Shown: positions 21,888-34,920, counted from the stretch's first letter. The stretch: DNA of 64,000 nucleotides from Panax quinquefolius (GCA_020205615.1 CM035160.1:146549991-146613990), one strand, 5' to 3'. Translations and numbers: made by a program. Notes: generated by a model from the sequence alone, not told the origin.

Positions 21888-24676
21888 TGTAACGCCTCCA
21901 AAATTAGGTATACGTCACCCATCTTGGGTCGCCACTTACATGGTACATAAATTTAAATACAAACTTAATTATACATCTGTCGTGTAACATACGACAATAC
22001 ATAAACGAGAGTTCTAATAGGAATATTGTCATTTAGACAATATCCATACTCAAGAGTCCTCATTACATTTATTGTCACACTATTTAACGTAATAGTGAGG
22101 ACTACTAATGCTATCTTCTGGACCATCACTCTTTTCCCCGACTAGTCACTATATTCTCATTTCACGAAGAGAATAGTGAAAGAAAGGGTGAGCTCAACTA
22201 GCCCAATGAAGAAATATTATAACTAAGATAATGCGAATAAATTATCAATAGTCTTCAACAATGTTAAACCCGATAAAATACAATGGACAACTAGTTTAAT
22301 CTGCGGCGAATATCGAATCCATTAAAAGAGTCAAGTAGAAAATAAAGTCTACTATCTTTTAGGTTTTAAAAGGTTTTCATCAATTTTTATCACTAAGACT
22401 CGGTTTAATGAATAAACCACAATATCTAATCATCCACGCACCACGGTCAAGGATTTTCATCAAATTATCGATTAATCATGACTATACCGAATCACCCCGG
22501 TCATAATCATACCAAAAACTATCCATCATTTGCATTACAGAAGCCATCGAGGACTTTTGTCACATCATTTATATCAAGCCATGATTATCCGAATGATCCT
22601 CGGTCATAATCATACTAAGTTCACCTATGCACGTAAGCCAAAGATAACATAATATAACATGAGGATGATGACAATGACATAATAATTCAATAAAACAAGT
22701 TCACGAAATTAATTTATTAGGGAACTAATAACGTCCAAATTGTCAACATGATCTTTGCTTTGTAGAGTAAAATTCAAGAATGCTCGTAAAAATATTTTCA
22801 TTAAAAATACTTGATGAAGCGCAAAATATCAAGGATATTCCACTAAATTCATGGAGTATAGAAGTCAAAATTTTAACCAACCGAGTATAATAGCGAATGA
22901 AATAACAAAAGAAATCACCGTGCGCATGCGGTATTTGATAGCATAAAGTTATTCAAATGAATAATAAATACGAGAATAATAATAAAAGCGGAACCAGTGT
23001 CCGGTGTAAAACACACGCAGCAGTGATATTCCAATAGAATAATAAAGACGAATAATAAAGATTTTAACCAATTCCTGTAAAACACACGCATGGATATTCC
23101 AATAGAATAATAAAGATGTAAATAATAAAGATTTTAACTAGGTCCTGTAAAAAACACACGGCATGGATATTCCAACGGAATAATAAAATAATAGAAGAAT
23201 ATCACCAAGTATAGGGATTCCGCGATATACTGAGTTATTCCAACAGAATAAATAAGAATGGAATAATATAAGGATTTCACCAAGTATAGGGTATTCCGCA
23301 TATATCACGTCATGTATAGGGTATGCCACTTTTACGAGTTATTCCAATGTAATAATAAAGAATGGAATAACGAAGTTCTCTTCATGAATAAAAAAAATAA
23401 CACCACTTACGAGTACAACAAATAATATTCCCTACCTTAGAAGAGTTTGAATATTGGAAAAGTGAAGTAGCAAATATTTTTTCTTCTTTCTCTATATAGT
23501 TTCTCTCTTTAGAGTTTCAATTGAATTAAGTAAGAAATGATGAAGGAATGAGCTTTCTATTTATAGAAAAAGCGAGGGTGGCTCTTGGTCTTAACGAAGG
23601 GTCAAAATGACTCTTGGTAATATTGAAGAGACAACTACTATTTCATGAAGGGGTAATTAACCCTTGGAACATCGAAGAAGCGCTTAACTCTTGGTAATAT
23701 TGAAGGACAACTACTATTTGCGAAGGGGGTAATTACTATCGATTTAAGGTAATTACTATTGACGAAGGTAATTACTATTGACGGAGGTAAATACTATTGA
23801 CGAAGGTAATTACTATTCACAAAGGTAATTACTATTCACAAAGGTAATTACTATTGACGAAGGTAAATACTATTGACGAAGGTAAATACTATTGACGAAG
23901 GTAAATACTATTGACGAAGGTAATTACTATTCATAAAGGTAATTACTATTCACAAAGGTAATTACTATTGACGAAGGGACTCTTAGATGATGACATATGG
24001 GCCCCCCCATAAAATAATCAAACTTACCACAAACGTCTCATAACAGACTCTTTATATACATCAAGGATTGAATAAATATTACCACAAATCATTTTATTTT
24101 TAATCAACACATATTTAATCTTTCAACAATTATTAATCATTTATAACTTGTCGTCTCAATTAATAATTTAATGCTATTACAAATTATCTGAGATGATCTT
24201 TGTGACAATAATTGAATCAATAATATAAGAGATATGATGCAAAGAATTATCTTGTGCAATAATAATGGCATATAGGTGAGTGACTTCTCACGTAAGCATC
24301 AATAATCAATATCGTGTGCTACTATACTAACTACGCCAGTATTTCGCATTACTTTTACTACCGGGTAGTTCAACAGCTTTTAATGGTAACACCTCTGCTG
24401 CCGTTATTTTTTATAGAAAAATAATTTTGTCGCTTTCTAACTACGACAATACTTAGTTAATAGGGTCCACCAATGATTGAGCCGTCGTCATACGAATATT
24501 CCCCGACAAAAAAGAATATTCCCCACCAAACGAATATTTTATAACAACTTGCTTTACTTTGCAAAATTTATAAATATTACCCACAACTATAACTTTATAT
24601 CAAATTTATTCCATAATATTCAAAAATAATATTTATAAAAAAATTCATCTTTATTTATAAAAGCTGGGGTCTTACA
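21888..24676 (-). repeat. Solo type A gypsy LTR, inverted
   Basis: Complete LTR with no internal region: left end TGTAACGCCTCC, right end GGGGTCTTACA, flanked by ACGGG on both sides (21883-21887, 24677-24681). It holds the inverted leader array (about 22970-23330), TATA (near 23560) and U3 array (23737-23985). Solo LTRs arise by recombination between the two LTRs of a full element. The site hit is a 'gcactacgggccaaag' unit of the host LTR array. Confidence 0.95.
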
Positions 24677-26529
24677 ACGGGCCAAAGATATTAATCAGTT
24701 AAACATTCATCTTTGCATTACAGGCCAAAGATATTCAATAATATCATCATTAAGGATCGAGGATGATGAAAAATATTTTAGAATCGAATCCAATGAGGAC
24801 GTAAGGATAAATATTAGGGATTAGGTTTACGGTTTATCCAAGATCACTAATACTTCATAATAACCAATTTGAAGCAGAATTTAAAAATAAAGATCAAAAC
24901 ATGGATATAATCAAAGATATTAACCATAATAGACATCTTGGACAAAAAGGAAAAATTTTATTTTTCGGTGAATAGTGATGTATTCGTGAATAGTGCCGCA
25001 TACGTGAATAGTGCCGTATACGTGAATAGTAACCCCGACACAAAAAGTTCCAAATTTGATTAAAAAGTTCAAACCAATATTTCGGCATAATGATATTGAA
25101 TAAAATAATATCATTTAAGAAGAAAATAACATCCCTTACCTCAAAGAAATAGTACTTCGAAATGAAAGGTCGGAAGTGATGCTACATGAAACTGGTACTG
25201 AACAACAACTCTCAAAGTATCTAAATACTCACAAAATACGCTCGATAATATAGAAAGAGAAAGAGAGAAAGCTTATGTTTCTGGTGTGATTTTCAATTCT
25301 AACTTAGGCCTCTATTTATAGAAAAATGTTAGCACGCCGAAGCAGACTTGACCTGCTACCTGATGGCTTTACTTGCTACTATTGCCACACACCACAGTTG
25401 AAATAAAATTCAGCACAATTCTTCATCAACCACAAATGGGGCCCACTCAATTCTAGAATTTTCCACCAAAATTATTTATAAACCTAATTTCCGAATCAGT
25501 CACCTCTTAAAATTCATAACAAATCATACGTTCATTTTTAACGGTTCAAAATTTGTGGACATATATTCAACTTATATATGTATAACATATCCAAAAATCA
25601 TAACGATCCAACGGTCGGATTAAAAATTATAACTTACGCAATATATTGTAAAAATACTGATTTAATTTTTAATACCTCCATTCCGACAAAAATACTGATA
25701 AAACACCTCAACATTAATTCCTTCAATTATAACCATATAAAATAAATAAATCCATTATTTATATCCGCATCAAATAAATATTTTCTTATCAATAATTAAT
25801 TATTCACAAATAATATTACGAGAATCACAATAATGACAACCAAAGCAGCCCCGTGAGAAGAAGGGGTTTCTCTTTCTTTGCGCAATTAGTGACCAAACCT
25901 CTCATTGATGAAACTTTCTAGACATTGCCAATAATGCTATCTAATAATATTATTCAAATAATATGAATTATTGATCCGATAATGGGAAATACTATGCAAA
26001 GGACAATTATTGAAATAACAATAATATAAAATATCAACGCAGAGAATTATTGAATCAATAAAATAAAATATTGAACAAGAATTACTTGTAACAATTATTG
26101 AGTAGTGCCTTCTTACGTAAGGATCAATAATTCAAAATATTTATCGCAATACCGTGTACTATTAATGCAACCACGCGTATTATCGTATTTTTAACCATCG
26201 GTATTCTAACAATGTTAATTGATAATAACTTCGCCAGTTATTTATAAAAACTCATACTTTGTCGCTTTTCTTCATCCAACAGCTTTTCCGTTATGGGGCC
26301 TGAAATGGTCATGTTGCCATACATACGAATATTCCCCGACAACAAGAATATTCCACGACCAAACGAATATTCCCTGACAGAAATGAATATTCTATAACCA
26401 CTTGCTTATTTTGTAAAATTTGCACATTTTACCCATAACCAAAGCTTTATATCAAATTAACACCTTATTAATTTAGAATAATGAATAGAAGAAAATTCAA
26501 TTTTATTTATAATAAGTTGGGGTCTTACA
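24677..26529 (-). repeat. G2 3' LTR type B, proximal part (U3, TATA, leader)
   Basis: Continues the type B LTR after the solo LTR: array units, 'gaatagtgccgtatacgtgaa', GA/CT-rich leader (25250-25280), inverted TATA region 'cctctatttatag' near 25310, U3, and the LTR start (reverse of TGTAAGACCCC) at 26519-26529 beside the purine tract. Confidence 0.9.
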
Positions 26530-26540
26530 ACCTCCCTTCC

Positions 26541-27251
26541 TTATAAAATTTCGTCCTCGAAATTGACGTACGTACCTGGTGTTTCGAACAAGTGAGTGTA
26601 CCTCGCTTTCATTTCAGATTCCAACTCCCAGGTCATTTCTTCAATAGCATGGTTCCTCCACAAAACCTTAACTTGTGGTATAACCTTGGTGCGTAGGACA
26701 TGCTCTTTCCTATCCAAGATCTTAACTGATACCTCCTCGTACGTTAAATCTTCGGCTATCTCGTCTGCTTCTAACTCAATAATGTGGTTCGGGTCTTTCA
26801 CATATTTACGAAGCATAGATATGTGAAAAACATTATGAACACGAGATATGCTTGGAGGTAATGCGAGTCTATAGGCCACATTTTCTATTCGGTCAAGAAT
26901 CTTAAATGGACCAATAAATCTTGGATTGAGTTTTCCTCTCTTTCCAAATCTTGTAACTCCCTTCCATGGAGCAACACGTAACAATACATGATCCCCAATA
27001 TTAAATTCCATGTCCTTTCGATGAAGATCAACATAACTCTTTTCTTGATCTTGTGAGGTTTGAATACGTTGTTGAATCTTTTGGATCTTTTCTGTAGTCA
27101 CGCGTACTAATTCTGGTCCCAACAACATTGCTTCACCCACCTCATCCCAGCATACTGGAGAACGACACTTTCGTCCATACAACGCCTCAAATGGAGTCAT
27201 GCCTGTACTTGTTTGATAACTGTTGTTGTAGGAGAATTCCATCAGTGGCAA
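26541..27251 (-). CDS. G2 integrase C-terminal part with chromodomain
   Basis: A 236-residue open frame, in frame with upstream integrase (one stop between them). Residues 1-50 carry the end of the DDE core and 'TGMTPFEALYGRKCRSP'. The GPY/F-like part ('[16 protein letters not shown]') is at about 108-125 and 'SRVHNVFHISMLRKYVKD' at about 139. The chromodomain is at about 170-225 with '[18 protein letters not shown]' intact. It would bind heterochromatin marks and guide insertion. It ends 12 bases from the 3' LTR. This is the most complete chromodomain in the window. Confidence 0.85.
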   Translation of the reverse strand: MPLMEFSYNNSYQTSTGMTPFEALYGRKCRSPVCWDEVGEAMLLGPELVRVTTEKIQKIQQRIQTSQDQEKSYVDLHRKDMEFNIGDHVLLRVAPWKGVTRFGKRGKLNPRFIGPFKILDRIENVAYRLALPPSISRVHNVFHISMLRKYVKDPNHIIELEADEIAEDLTYEEVSVKILDRKEHVLRTKVIPQVKVLWRNHAIEEMTWELESEMKARYTHLFETPGTYVNFEDEIL

Positions 27252-27641
27252 GTACTTATCCCAACTTCCTTTGAAATCTAGGACACAGAGTCTTAATAGA
27301 TCTTCAAGGGTTTGAATAGTCCTTTCTGATTGCCCGTCCGTTTAAGGATGGTATGCTGAACTAAATCGTAAATTCATGCCCATAGCTTTCTGCAAGTTAA
27401 CCCAAAATCGTGAAGTGAATCTTGGGTTACGATCCGAAACTATGGATACTGGTATGCCATGCAATCTCACAATCTCATTCACGTACATACGAGCAAGACG
27501 TTCAAGGGAATAAGTCTCACGTATAAGCAAGAAATGAGTAGACTTGGTTAATCTATCAATAATAACCCAAATCGCATCTATACCTTGAGAAACCTTGGGA
27601 AGACCCGTAACGAAATCTATAGTAATGTTTTCCCACTTCCA
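27252..27641 (-). pseudogene. G2 integrase DDE core, one stop
   Basis: Reads '[20 protein letters not shown]' (first catalytic Asp in IDFVT), then '[20 protein letters not shown]', '[16 protein letters not shown]' (second Asp) and 'SAYHP', a TAA stop (27344-27342) where the family has Gln, and 'TDGQSERTIQTLED' (catalytic Glu region). The frame is continuous with both neighbours, so the two stops at 27644-27642 (Glu codon) and 27344-27342 (Gln codon) are the only visible breaks. Confidence 0.8.
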
Positions 27642-28601
27642 TTACGGAATCTCAAGTGGTTGCAATGGACCCTTTGGAACTTGATGCTCCGCCTTTACAC
27701 GTTGACAGGTTAAACACCTTGAGATAAACTCCGCGATCTCTCTCTTCATATTGTTCCACCAAAATGTATGTCGAATATCATGATACATTTTGGTACTCCC
27801 AGGATGGATTGCAAACGGGGTGTTGTGTGCCTCCGTCATGATTCTATGCTTTAAGTCAGAATCGTTAGGAACGCAAAGTCTAGAGTTGACTCGAAGTATT
27901 CCTTCTTCATCGAATCTTGCTTCTGGAATAACACCTTCTTGCACTTTCTTCTTCATACGCATCAGCCCCAGGTCCGTAGCTTGAGCAGTTTTAACTTTAT
28001 CGATTAAAGTCGGTTCTACTCGTATATTCGCCATCATCATGTGGGTCCCTAGAGTCTTTAATTCTATCTCCATCCTTTGCAAGTCATATAAAATGGGCCT
28101 TTGTGTTGACAATATCGCACTCGTACTCGCATATGATATTCTACTCAATGCGTCAGCTACTACGTTCGCTTTTCCAGGATGATATTGAATAGTGTGATCG
28201 TAATCTTTCAACAGCTCAAGCCAACGTCGTTGCCGCATGTTGAGTTCCTTTTGGGTGAAGAAGTATTTGAGGCTTTTATGATCCGTATAGATCTCCACTT
28301 TCTCCCCATACAGGTAGTGTCTCCATATTTTTAACGCGAATACGACTGCTGCCAACTCCAGATTATGTGTAGGATAATTCCTCTCATATTCTTTGAGTTG
28401 TCGCGAGGCATAGGCTATGACTTTCCCATGTTGCATGAGAACACATCCTAACCCCTTGCCTGAAGCATCGTTGTAGATAATAAATCCATCCGAACCAGAT
28501 GGTATTGCCAGAATAGGTGCCGAAATGAGTCTCCTCTTGAGCTCTTGGAAACTCTTCTCGCATTCTTCGCTCCATACAAATTTTGTATCTTTCCGAGTCA
28601 A
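27642..28601 (-). CDS. G2 RNase H and integrase zinc domain (319 aa open frame)
   Basis: Residues 1-150 are the Ty3-type RNase H: '[20 protein letters not shown]' (first Asp), '[20 protein letters not shown]' (Glu), '[20 protein letters not shown]' (Asp), and '[14 protein letters not shown]'. From about 200 the integrase zinc domain follows with '[20 protein letters not shown]' and '[12 protein letters not shown]'. The frame stops at TAA where G3 has 'PEWKW'. The Met is simply the first in frame; upstream the RT thumb is joined by a small frameshift near 28600. Confidence 0.85.
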   Translation of the reverse strand: MTRKDTKFVWSEECEKSFQELKRRLISAPILAIPSGSDGFIIYNDASGKGLGCVLMQHGKVIAYASRQLKEYERNYPTHNLELAAVVFALKIWRHYLYGEKVEIYTDHKSLKYFFTQKELNMRQRRWLELLKDYDHTIQYHPGKANVVADALSRISYASTSAILSTQRPILYDLQRMEIELKTLGTHMMMANIRVEPTLIDKVKTAQATDLGLMRMKKKVQEGVIPEARFDEEGILRVNSRLCVPNDSDLKHRIMTEAHNTPFAIHPGSTKMYHDIRHTFWWNNMKREIAEFISRCLTCQRVKAEHQVPKGPLQPLEIP

Positions 28602-28784
28602 TTTGAGTTAATCTGAAAACCGATTCGAGAAAATCCTTCCACGAATCTCCGATAATAACCACTAAGCCCGAGAAAGTCACAGATTTTGGCCACCGACTTA
28701 GGTTGCTCCCAACTTTGTATTGCTTCAATCTTCGCCGGGTCAATAGATACTCCATGTTTTGACACTACGTGCCCAATGAATTCT
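28602..28784 (-). pseudogene. G2 reverse transcriptase thumb/connection, proximal to C2
   Basis: 'VEFIGHVVSKHGVSIDPAKI' then 'IQSWEQPKSVAKICDFLGLS' and '[12 protein letters not shown]'. It is the direct continuation of 37880-38098 across C2: the two halves meet at ACTTC, and G3 shows the uninterrupted order '[20 protein letters not shown]'. A short indel after GFSRI shifts the frame before RNase H. Confidence 0.8.
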
Positions 28785-28789
28785 ACTTC
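28785..28789. other. Target duplication ACTTC, left of C2
   Basis: ACTTC precedes the C2 5' LTR and is repeated at 37875-37879. The empty site is seen in G3 at about 47311 ('gctacttcctcaagccagaa'). Confidence 0.95.
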
Positions 28790-30675
28790 TGAAAGTAGTA
28801 TGCACACAAGCCAATCATGTTTGATGATAAAGCATATACTTTGTAATAATCTTATTCATTTATTAATAAAAAGTATTAATTTATTAAAGGCTTTTAATTA
28901 TCTACATGATCTTTTTTTTATAATATGTGATAAACCCATAGTTTTAAGCAATGCTTTTAGAATAATGATGATGATCATTCTAATGAGATCTAAATTCTTA
29001 GAAAGCTTAAAACTAAAATAGTTCCCAATCATTGGATTACTAAATTGGGGATTAGTGAATCCGGATAGATTGGTACATACGTTGCTTGCTCATTGGATGA
29101 GGATGATTGATCTCATGATCATTTGTGTGGAGACACTAAAGCAAGTATGTAGGTGCTTATTAGAGAATAAGTTCACCGAAGCGTTGGCTCGCTAAGGAAT
29201 ACCTAATGGAGTTTTATTTGCTGTCAATAGGAATTCACAGTAGTGATAGTAAGACAAGTAATCCTTGGACTTGAGATCATCATAGTATCTTGTGTATGAT
29301 GAGTTATACTTTGACTTATTCCTTAAGACCCTTAGGGTATATCAAAGGGTATGCTTGGGTATAATAAGTTGTATATGGAGATAATGTATGATCAATAAAG
29401 AATCTACCACTTCTAATAAAAGAAGAGAAATGTCATATGTGATTCGATAAATGACAACCCAGTAGTCCTTGGCCAAGGCAGAATGAAATTAGAAAGGAGT
29501 TTCTAATTTGCATTATTTGGAGTTGTGCATTTAAGGATCGAAATACATATAATTAAATAAAATAAGACTTGACAGTAATTCCATGTCTTATATTTAATTG
29601 GGACATTGTATGGTGGAAGGATTGAATTGTACTGTAACTATTTACTCAAAGGTTCTTTTATGATTAATGTTGAAATCTATATTATCTGGAAAGTCGTTGA
29701 TCGCTAGGGAGGCTTATCCCTATTGTAGAATAAATATTATTTATTTAAATAAATTAATTGTTTAATTTATTTATTTAAATAAGGTTAGAATTGTTCTAAT
29801 TGATTTATTCACAACCGGGTTTAATATAGGGGAACCTAAAGGGTCACACCATAAAAGGAAGAATAATTATTTAAGAAGTTAATGGCATAATCGTAATAAT
29901 ATGTTAAGTATATTTAATTTAATCTATGGTGATAGAATAAATTAAATAACTTAATATTATTATTTAATATTTTAGAAATATTAAATATAAATTAATAAGA
30001 GGAGTCTTATTAATATTATTACAATTATTATTATTTTAATTTCTAAAAGAGTTTAGGAATTAATTTAATATAAGTACTCTCATTTATTCCTAATTGGATT
30101 AGGAAGGAAAATTAATTAAATGAGTTTAATTAATTATCCCTAATAAGATTAGGGAGCTTAATTAATTAAAAGAATTTAATTAATTAAATAAAACCCAATT
30201 CCTTAATTGTTAAGGTGGGTTGCCCACATCTATTAATAAGAGGAGTCTTATTATGGGTGAAGGAGTTGTTGACTTTTTCAACATACGACATAATTCCAAT
30301 TGTTGGGAGAGTACACCTTTTCTATAGAGATAGAAAAACTAGGGTTTAGCCAACCACCCCTTCTTCTTGAATTTTCTTCTTCCTTGGTGGATCACCTCTA
30401 GAGGCCAAACATATGGGTGGCTAACGTTGATCATAGGAAGGAGCCAAACCCGGTGGATTCAAGATTGAACGCGAAAGGATTTGGAGGTGAACTTGTACCT
30501 GAGGAAGCTCGATCTTCAATGGTATGATTTTATTCTTTATCTTTTCGTTTAATTAATAATTGTGCATAAAGGGTGATCCGGGTATATGGTTTGTAAATTT
30601 TTTTAAACTCTGATTTTACACGCTTCCGCATTATTTTTGCAATTTGATTGCGTTATGAATATTACAAACCTAACA
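28790..30675 (+). repeat. C2 5' LTR
   Basis: TGAAAGTAG to CCTAACA, 1886 bp. Compared with C1 the TATA box is changed to 'ctattaata' (about 30231) in both C2 LTRs, and 'gaaggagttgttgac' replaces 'ggtatgggttgttgac'. Confidence 0.95.
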
Positions 30676-30676
30676 G

Positions 30677-30689
30677 TGGCATCAGAGCC
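30677..30689 (+). other. C2 primer binding site (initiator Met tRNA)
   Basis: TGGCATCAGAGCC one base after the LTR end; close to the plant initiator-Met complement TGGTATCAGAGCC. Confidence 0.85.
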
Positions 30690-31019
30690 AAACCTTTATG
30701 CGAATTATTAATTGTTTCAATTTGATATGTATATTGATATGTGTTTAGAACAATTTTTTGGGCATAATTTTATTGTATAAAATTTAATAAAAAAAAAAAT
30801 TCGTTTTATTTTTTTTTTATCTGTGAATCACGCCAAATCAGAAGTCAACGGAAATGGCCAGGAGGAATTCACGGAAATCAAGGCAATCATTAATCATGAT
30901 CAGCACATGCCTGGCACGGAATTCAAGGTGAATGATTGGCTGCCGTTTTTTTTTGATGTGACGCACGGAAATCGATGCAGATTGTAAATTAAAAAAAAAA
31001 TTAAAGGAACTTTCGGCTG

Positions 31020-31052
<33 letters not shown>

Positions 31053-33004
31053 AAAAGGTTTCATTAATATATATATTATATATATAAATATAATATATGT
31101 TTTAATATATACTTGATATTATATATATATATATATATATTAATTATTTTATAATTAAAATAAAAGTTTATTTTAATATTAAAATAAAAGGTTTATTTTA
31201 ATTTTAAAATTAAATTTCATGCTAACTAATTAGAGTTGGAATTTGATTCCATGATAACTAATTGGAGTTGAAATTGGATTCTATTGTTTCCTTAAATAAA
31301 GGAATTTATTTAGATATGAAATAGATTTCATATTATTCAAAATAAAATAGTTTATTTGTGAATAGGAAAGAAATCCTAATTTCCTTAAATAAAGGAGTTT
31401 ATTTAAATATGAAATAAGATTTCATATTATTCAAAATAAAGGAGTTTATTTGTGAATAGAAAAGAATATCCGTGTTTCCTTTAATAATTTTATTTTTACA
31501 TAGAATTGGATTCTATAATTAATTAAAATAAAAGAGTTTATTTTAATTAAAGATTTTTTTTATTACATGGAATTGGATTCCATAATTAATTAAAATAAAG
31601 GAGTTTATTTTGATTAAAATTTTGATTAAAATAAAATAGTTTATTTTATTCAAAAATTAGATAAATTAAAATAAAATAGTTTTATTTTGATATAAATTTG
31701 GATTAAAATAAAGGAGTTTATTTTGATTCAAAAATAGATTTTATACTAACTAAATTTGCCCATTAAATGATATCAATATATATATTAAATGTTTATTATT
31801 CATGAGATGAATGTTATTTATTGATGCATATGATGATGTGTATGATAATAAATGGGATTGATTATGGACTATTGACTAATATGATTGGATTTTATTTTAG
31901 TTGGATGCATGAATGTATGGGTTTTATTAAATGGGGTCTGCGTACCCCGTCTTCTCTAATTTTTCTTAATGTAAATTCTATCTCCCTCCTATGTACTTCC
32001 CCTCGATCACGATCAAGGTTTCTATTTATTTTAAATAGTTTTGTAATAGGAATATTTAGAATTATTTTGAAGAATTAGAGATCAAGAGACAAGAAGCGCT
32101 TGAAGACCCGTTTGTAATGGAGTCCGGGTTTAAATGTAATAGTTATATTTAAATATTAATTCTTGCACCCCTAGGTTTGACCTTTTGGTTCACTTGGTGG
32201 CTCTAGTGAACCAAACTAGAATAAAGTCCATAATCAATCCGGGTAGAATATAGTATTCTATATGTGCATGCTTATACTATATATATATTATATATTATGC
32301 AAACAAGCTTCGCATGTTAATTAATATGACGCGTATTTTATATATATATATGCACGCTGCATTAAACAAGATGAGACAAATTTAATAATAAATCCTCAAA
32401 TTTTTTTATATTAAGTCCTAAGCGTTCAAAGATATTTGGAATATCGAACGTCGCCTTCTAGCATGATAAAATTAATAGAGCATTAAATATTTAATATGAG
32501 TTTGTTGTGTCACCACAAGGCAAGTATTAAGTATTTAAGATGTTAATTTATCACATTTGATGCTTATAAAGAAAATTGAACAATATTGTTTTGTTGTGTC
32601 ACCACAAGGATGATATTTTTCTTTTTTGAATATATGGAGTGCTAGGTCGGACTTAACTTGGATAATTTTGATTCGGATGTGCCACCACTTGATCAAAATA
32701 ATCTAAGAGGCAAAATACAAGGAGTTGCATAGTTGATGTAATTGACAAAAGTTGTCTACCTATTTATTTATATATAGTAGTTTGTTGTGTCACCACAAGG
32801 CTATATACATTTGAAATGGGATCCTTATTCTCACTAGCAAATCTTTAATTAGACTTTGCTTAGAACTATATAAGTGAGGTAATATAGTTTGAAGAAAATA
32901 GTGGGAGATACCAATTTAAAACAAGACCTAAATTATTTTGGTAATTAATAAAAGAATGTATGTTAAAATGTTGTTAAATACAAATTCATTTACAAAATTT
33001 TACA
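30690..33004 (+). other. C2 long non-coding leader with repeats
   Basis: Counterpart of the C1 leader and without a gene: poly-A/T (30790-30815), TA runs (31021-31050, 31120-31140), 'aaataaaggagtttattt' array with two units (31285-31475), and three copies of the hairpin motif at 32501-32520, 32590-32609 and 32781-32800. Confidence 0.8.
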
Positions 33005-33830
33005 ATGTCTAAATTACTATCAACTTTGCGAAGCATATTAGATGCTAAATTAACGAGGCCATCAATTAAACGAATTGGTTAAGGAATTTGAGAATAGTTC
33101 TCATAGTTTGAAAGCTATCGTATGTCTTTAATCGCCTATCCTCTCAAGAATGGTTGCGCATGATGCCTCTGAGGAAGACATTGCTACTTTTAGAAAGTGG
33201 CAAGATGATGCACATTGGCTCAATGCATCATGCTCGCATCTATGAGTAACGAGTTTGACGTCGACAAGATGAAACTATGGATGCTCCTACTATATTCCTG
33301 CACATCAAGTAGTTGATGGTGAGGAAAGTAGGACTGATAGATATCAGATATCTAAGGAGCTCTTCCGATCTAGAATGGGCAATGACACTATAGTACAGAC
33401 AAAAAGTTCTTAACATAATCAATTTGATTGATCAATTAGGACAACTGGTTTTGTCATGGATGGAAAGTTGAGCCAAGATTTGATCTTGCACTCACTCCCG
33501 GACTCCTTTCACAATTGTTGTGAATTTTTCATATGAACAAGCTAGATATCAGTCTCGCTGATTTGCTTAACATTTTAAAAAATTGTTGAGAGTCACTTTC
33601 CAACCAAGAAAGATTAAGTCTTAAAAGTAGGGGCCAAAGGATCTTCTGAAAAGAAGAACGATTCAAAGAAGGTAAACAGAAAGGCGTAAACAAAGGATAA
33701 TAAGAACAAAAGCGATCACGGATAGCAAAGGAGTTTGCTTCCACTTGCAATAAGCTTTGGACACTTGGAAAGAAATCTGCGAGAAGCATCTTGCGAGACT
33801 AACCAAAGAAGCTTAGTGAAGTTTGATTCT
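33005..33830 (+). pseudogene. gag: C2 gag, frameshifted
   Basis: ATG at 33005 gives 'MSKLLSTLRSILDAKL', the start of a copia capsid. Later pieces: 'ATFRKWQDDAHWLNASCSH' at about 33185, 'RYQISKELFRSRMGNDTI' at about 33340, 'VMDGKLSQDLILHSLPDSF' at about 33454, 'KGSSEKKNDSKK' near 33638 and a CCHC knuckle region at 33735-33790 broken by an indel. Clearly homologous to C1 gag and slightly better kept. Confidence 0.7.
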
Positions 33831-33869
33831 AATCGCTTTTGTTCATGATTGAAATAAATTTTCTTTAAG

Positions 33870-34920
33870 TCGAGGTTCTACTTGGGTATTGGATCTGAGC
33901 TTTGGTTATCATAAATATAGATTTATGAAGGGACCAAGCAGTAGAAAGCTAAACAAATATAAGTAATCCTATATGCGGAAATGTAACAAAGGTTGCTACA
34001 TTAGCCATAGAAACTTATAATTTAACAATGCTACGGGCAAATCTATTAAGTCGATAAGTTGTTATTGTATTCCGGTTCTTGTTAAAAATATTATTTCTAT
34101 TTTATTGTTGAATGATGAAATCTTTGGTATTATAATAAAGAACAATTGTTGTTCTATTTATAATAATAATGTTTTGTATAGAACCTAATATTACTTAATA
34201 AATTTTGTATACTTGACTTACATGAAAATAATTTTGCATATTGAACAAATTAGTATAAGAAAAGGAGATGATCATTCAAAGAGTTGAATGTGTGTATTTG
34301 TTGAAATACAAGTGTGAATTATTTGAAAGGTTCAAAGAATTGAAAGTGAAACAAATTGGCAAAGTATTAAGATTCTTTGATTGGATCAAGGAATAAATAC
34401 GTGTGCAATAAGTTTCTAGATCATCTCAAATGGTTTTCTCATAATGGACACATCCTGATACGCAATAATTGATTGATGTATCTGAATGAAAAATCGTACC
34501 TTGTTGGACATAGTGCGGTCCATAATGATTTTACCGATTTCCAAAGATCCTTCTAGGGTCATGTCCTAGAAATGGTCGCATATCTATGAAAAGGTAACCT
34601 CAAAATCCATTTCAAGACTCCATAAAAGTTATGGATGGGGAGGATTCCTAATCTTAAGTATGTTAAGATAAGGGGTTGTCCAACTTATGTGAAAAGGTTT
34701 CAAAAGATAAGCTTGGGACAAGATTTGACAAGTCTGATTTGTGGGACATCCTAAAGTAAGTTTAGGGTATATGTTCTATAATTCTACTTAGCAAAAAGGT
34801 GTTTGTTCTGAAACACGCGCCTTCTAAGATAAAGGTGTTTATTATTGAAGGGGCTAGTGGGAGGATAATAGATCTTGAAGAGTTCAAGAACCATAAAACA
34901 CTATAAGTCAAATAAGAGGA
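33870..34920 (+). pseudogene. C2 protease remnant and integrase, frameshifted
   Basis: Protease trace 'YLGIGSELWLS' near 33880 (motif largely lost). Integrase pieces: 'ISCYCIPVLVKNIISILLLN' at about 34054, 'EIFGIIIKNNCCSIYNNNVL' near 34108, 'GDDHSKS', 'VCVYLLKYKCELFERFKELK'-like bases near 34290, 'LIDVSE.KIVPCWT' at about 34473, and 'VFIIEGASGRIIDLEEFK' at about 34837. Order and lesions parallel C1 16360-17430. Confidence 0.7.
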
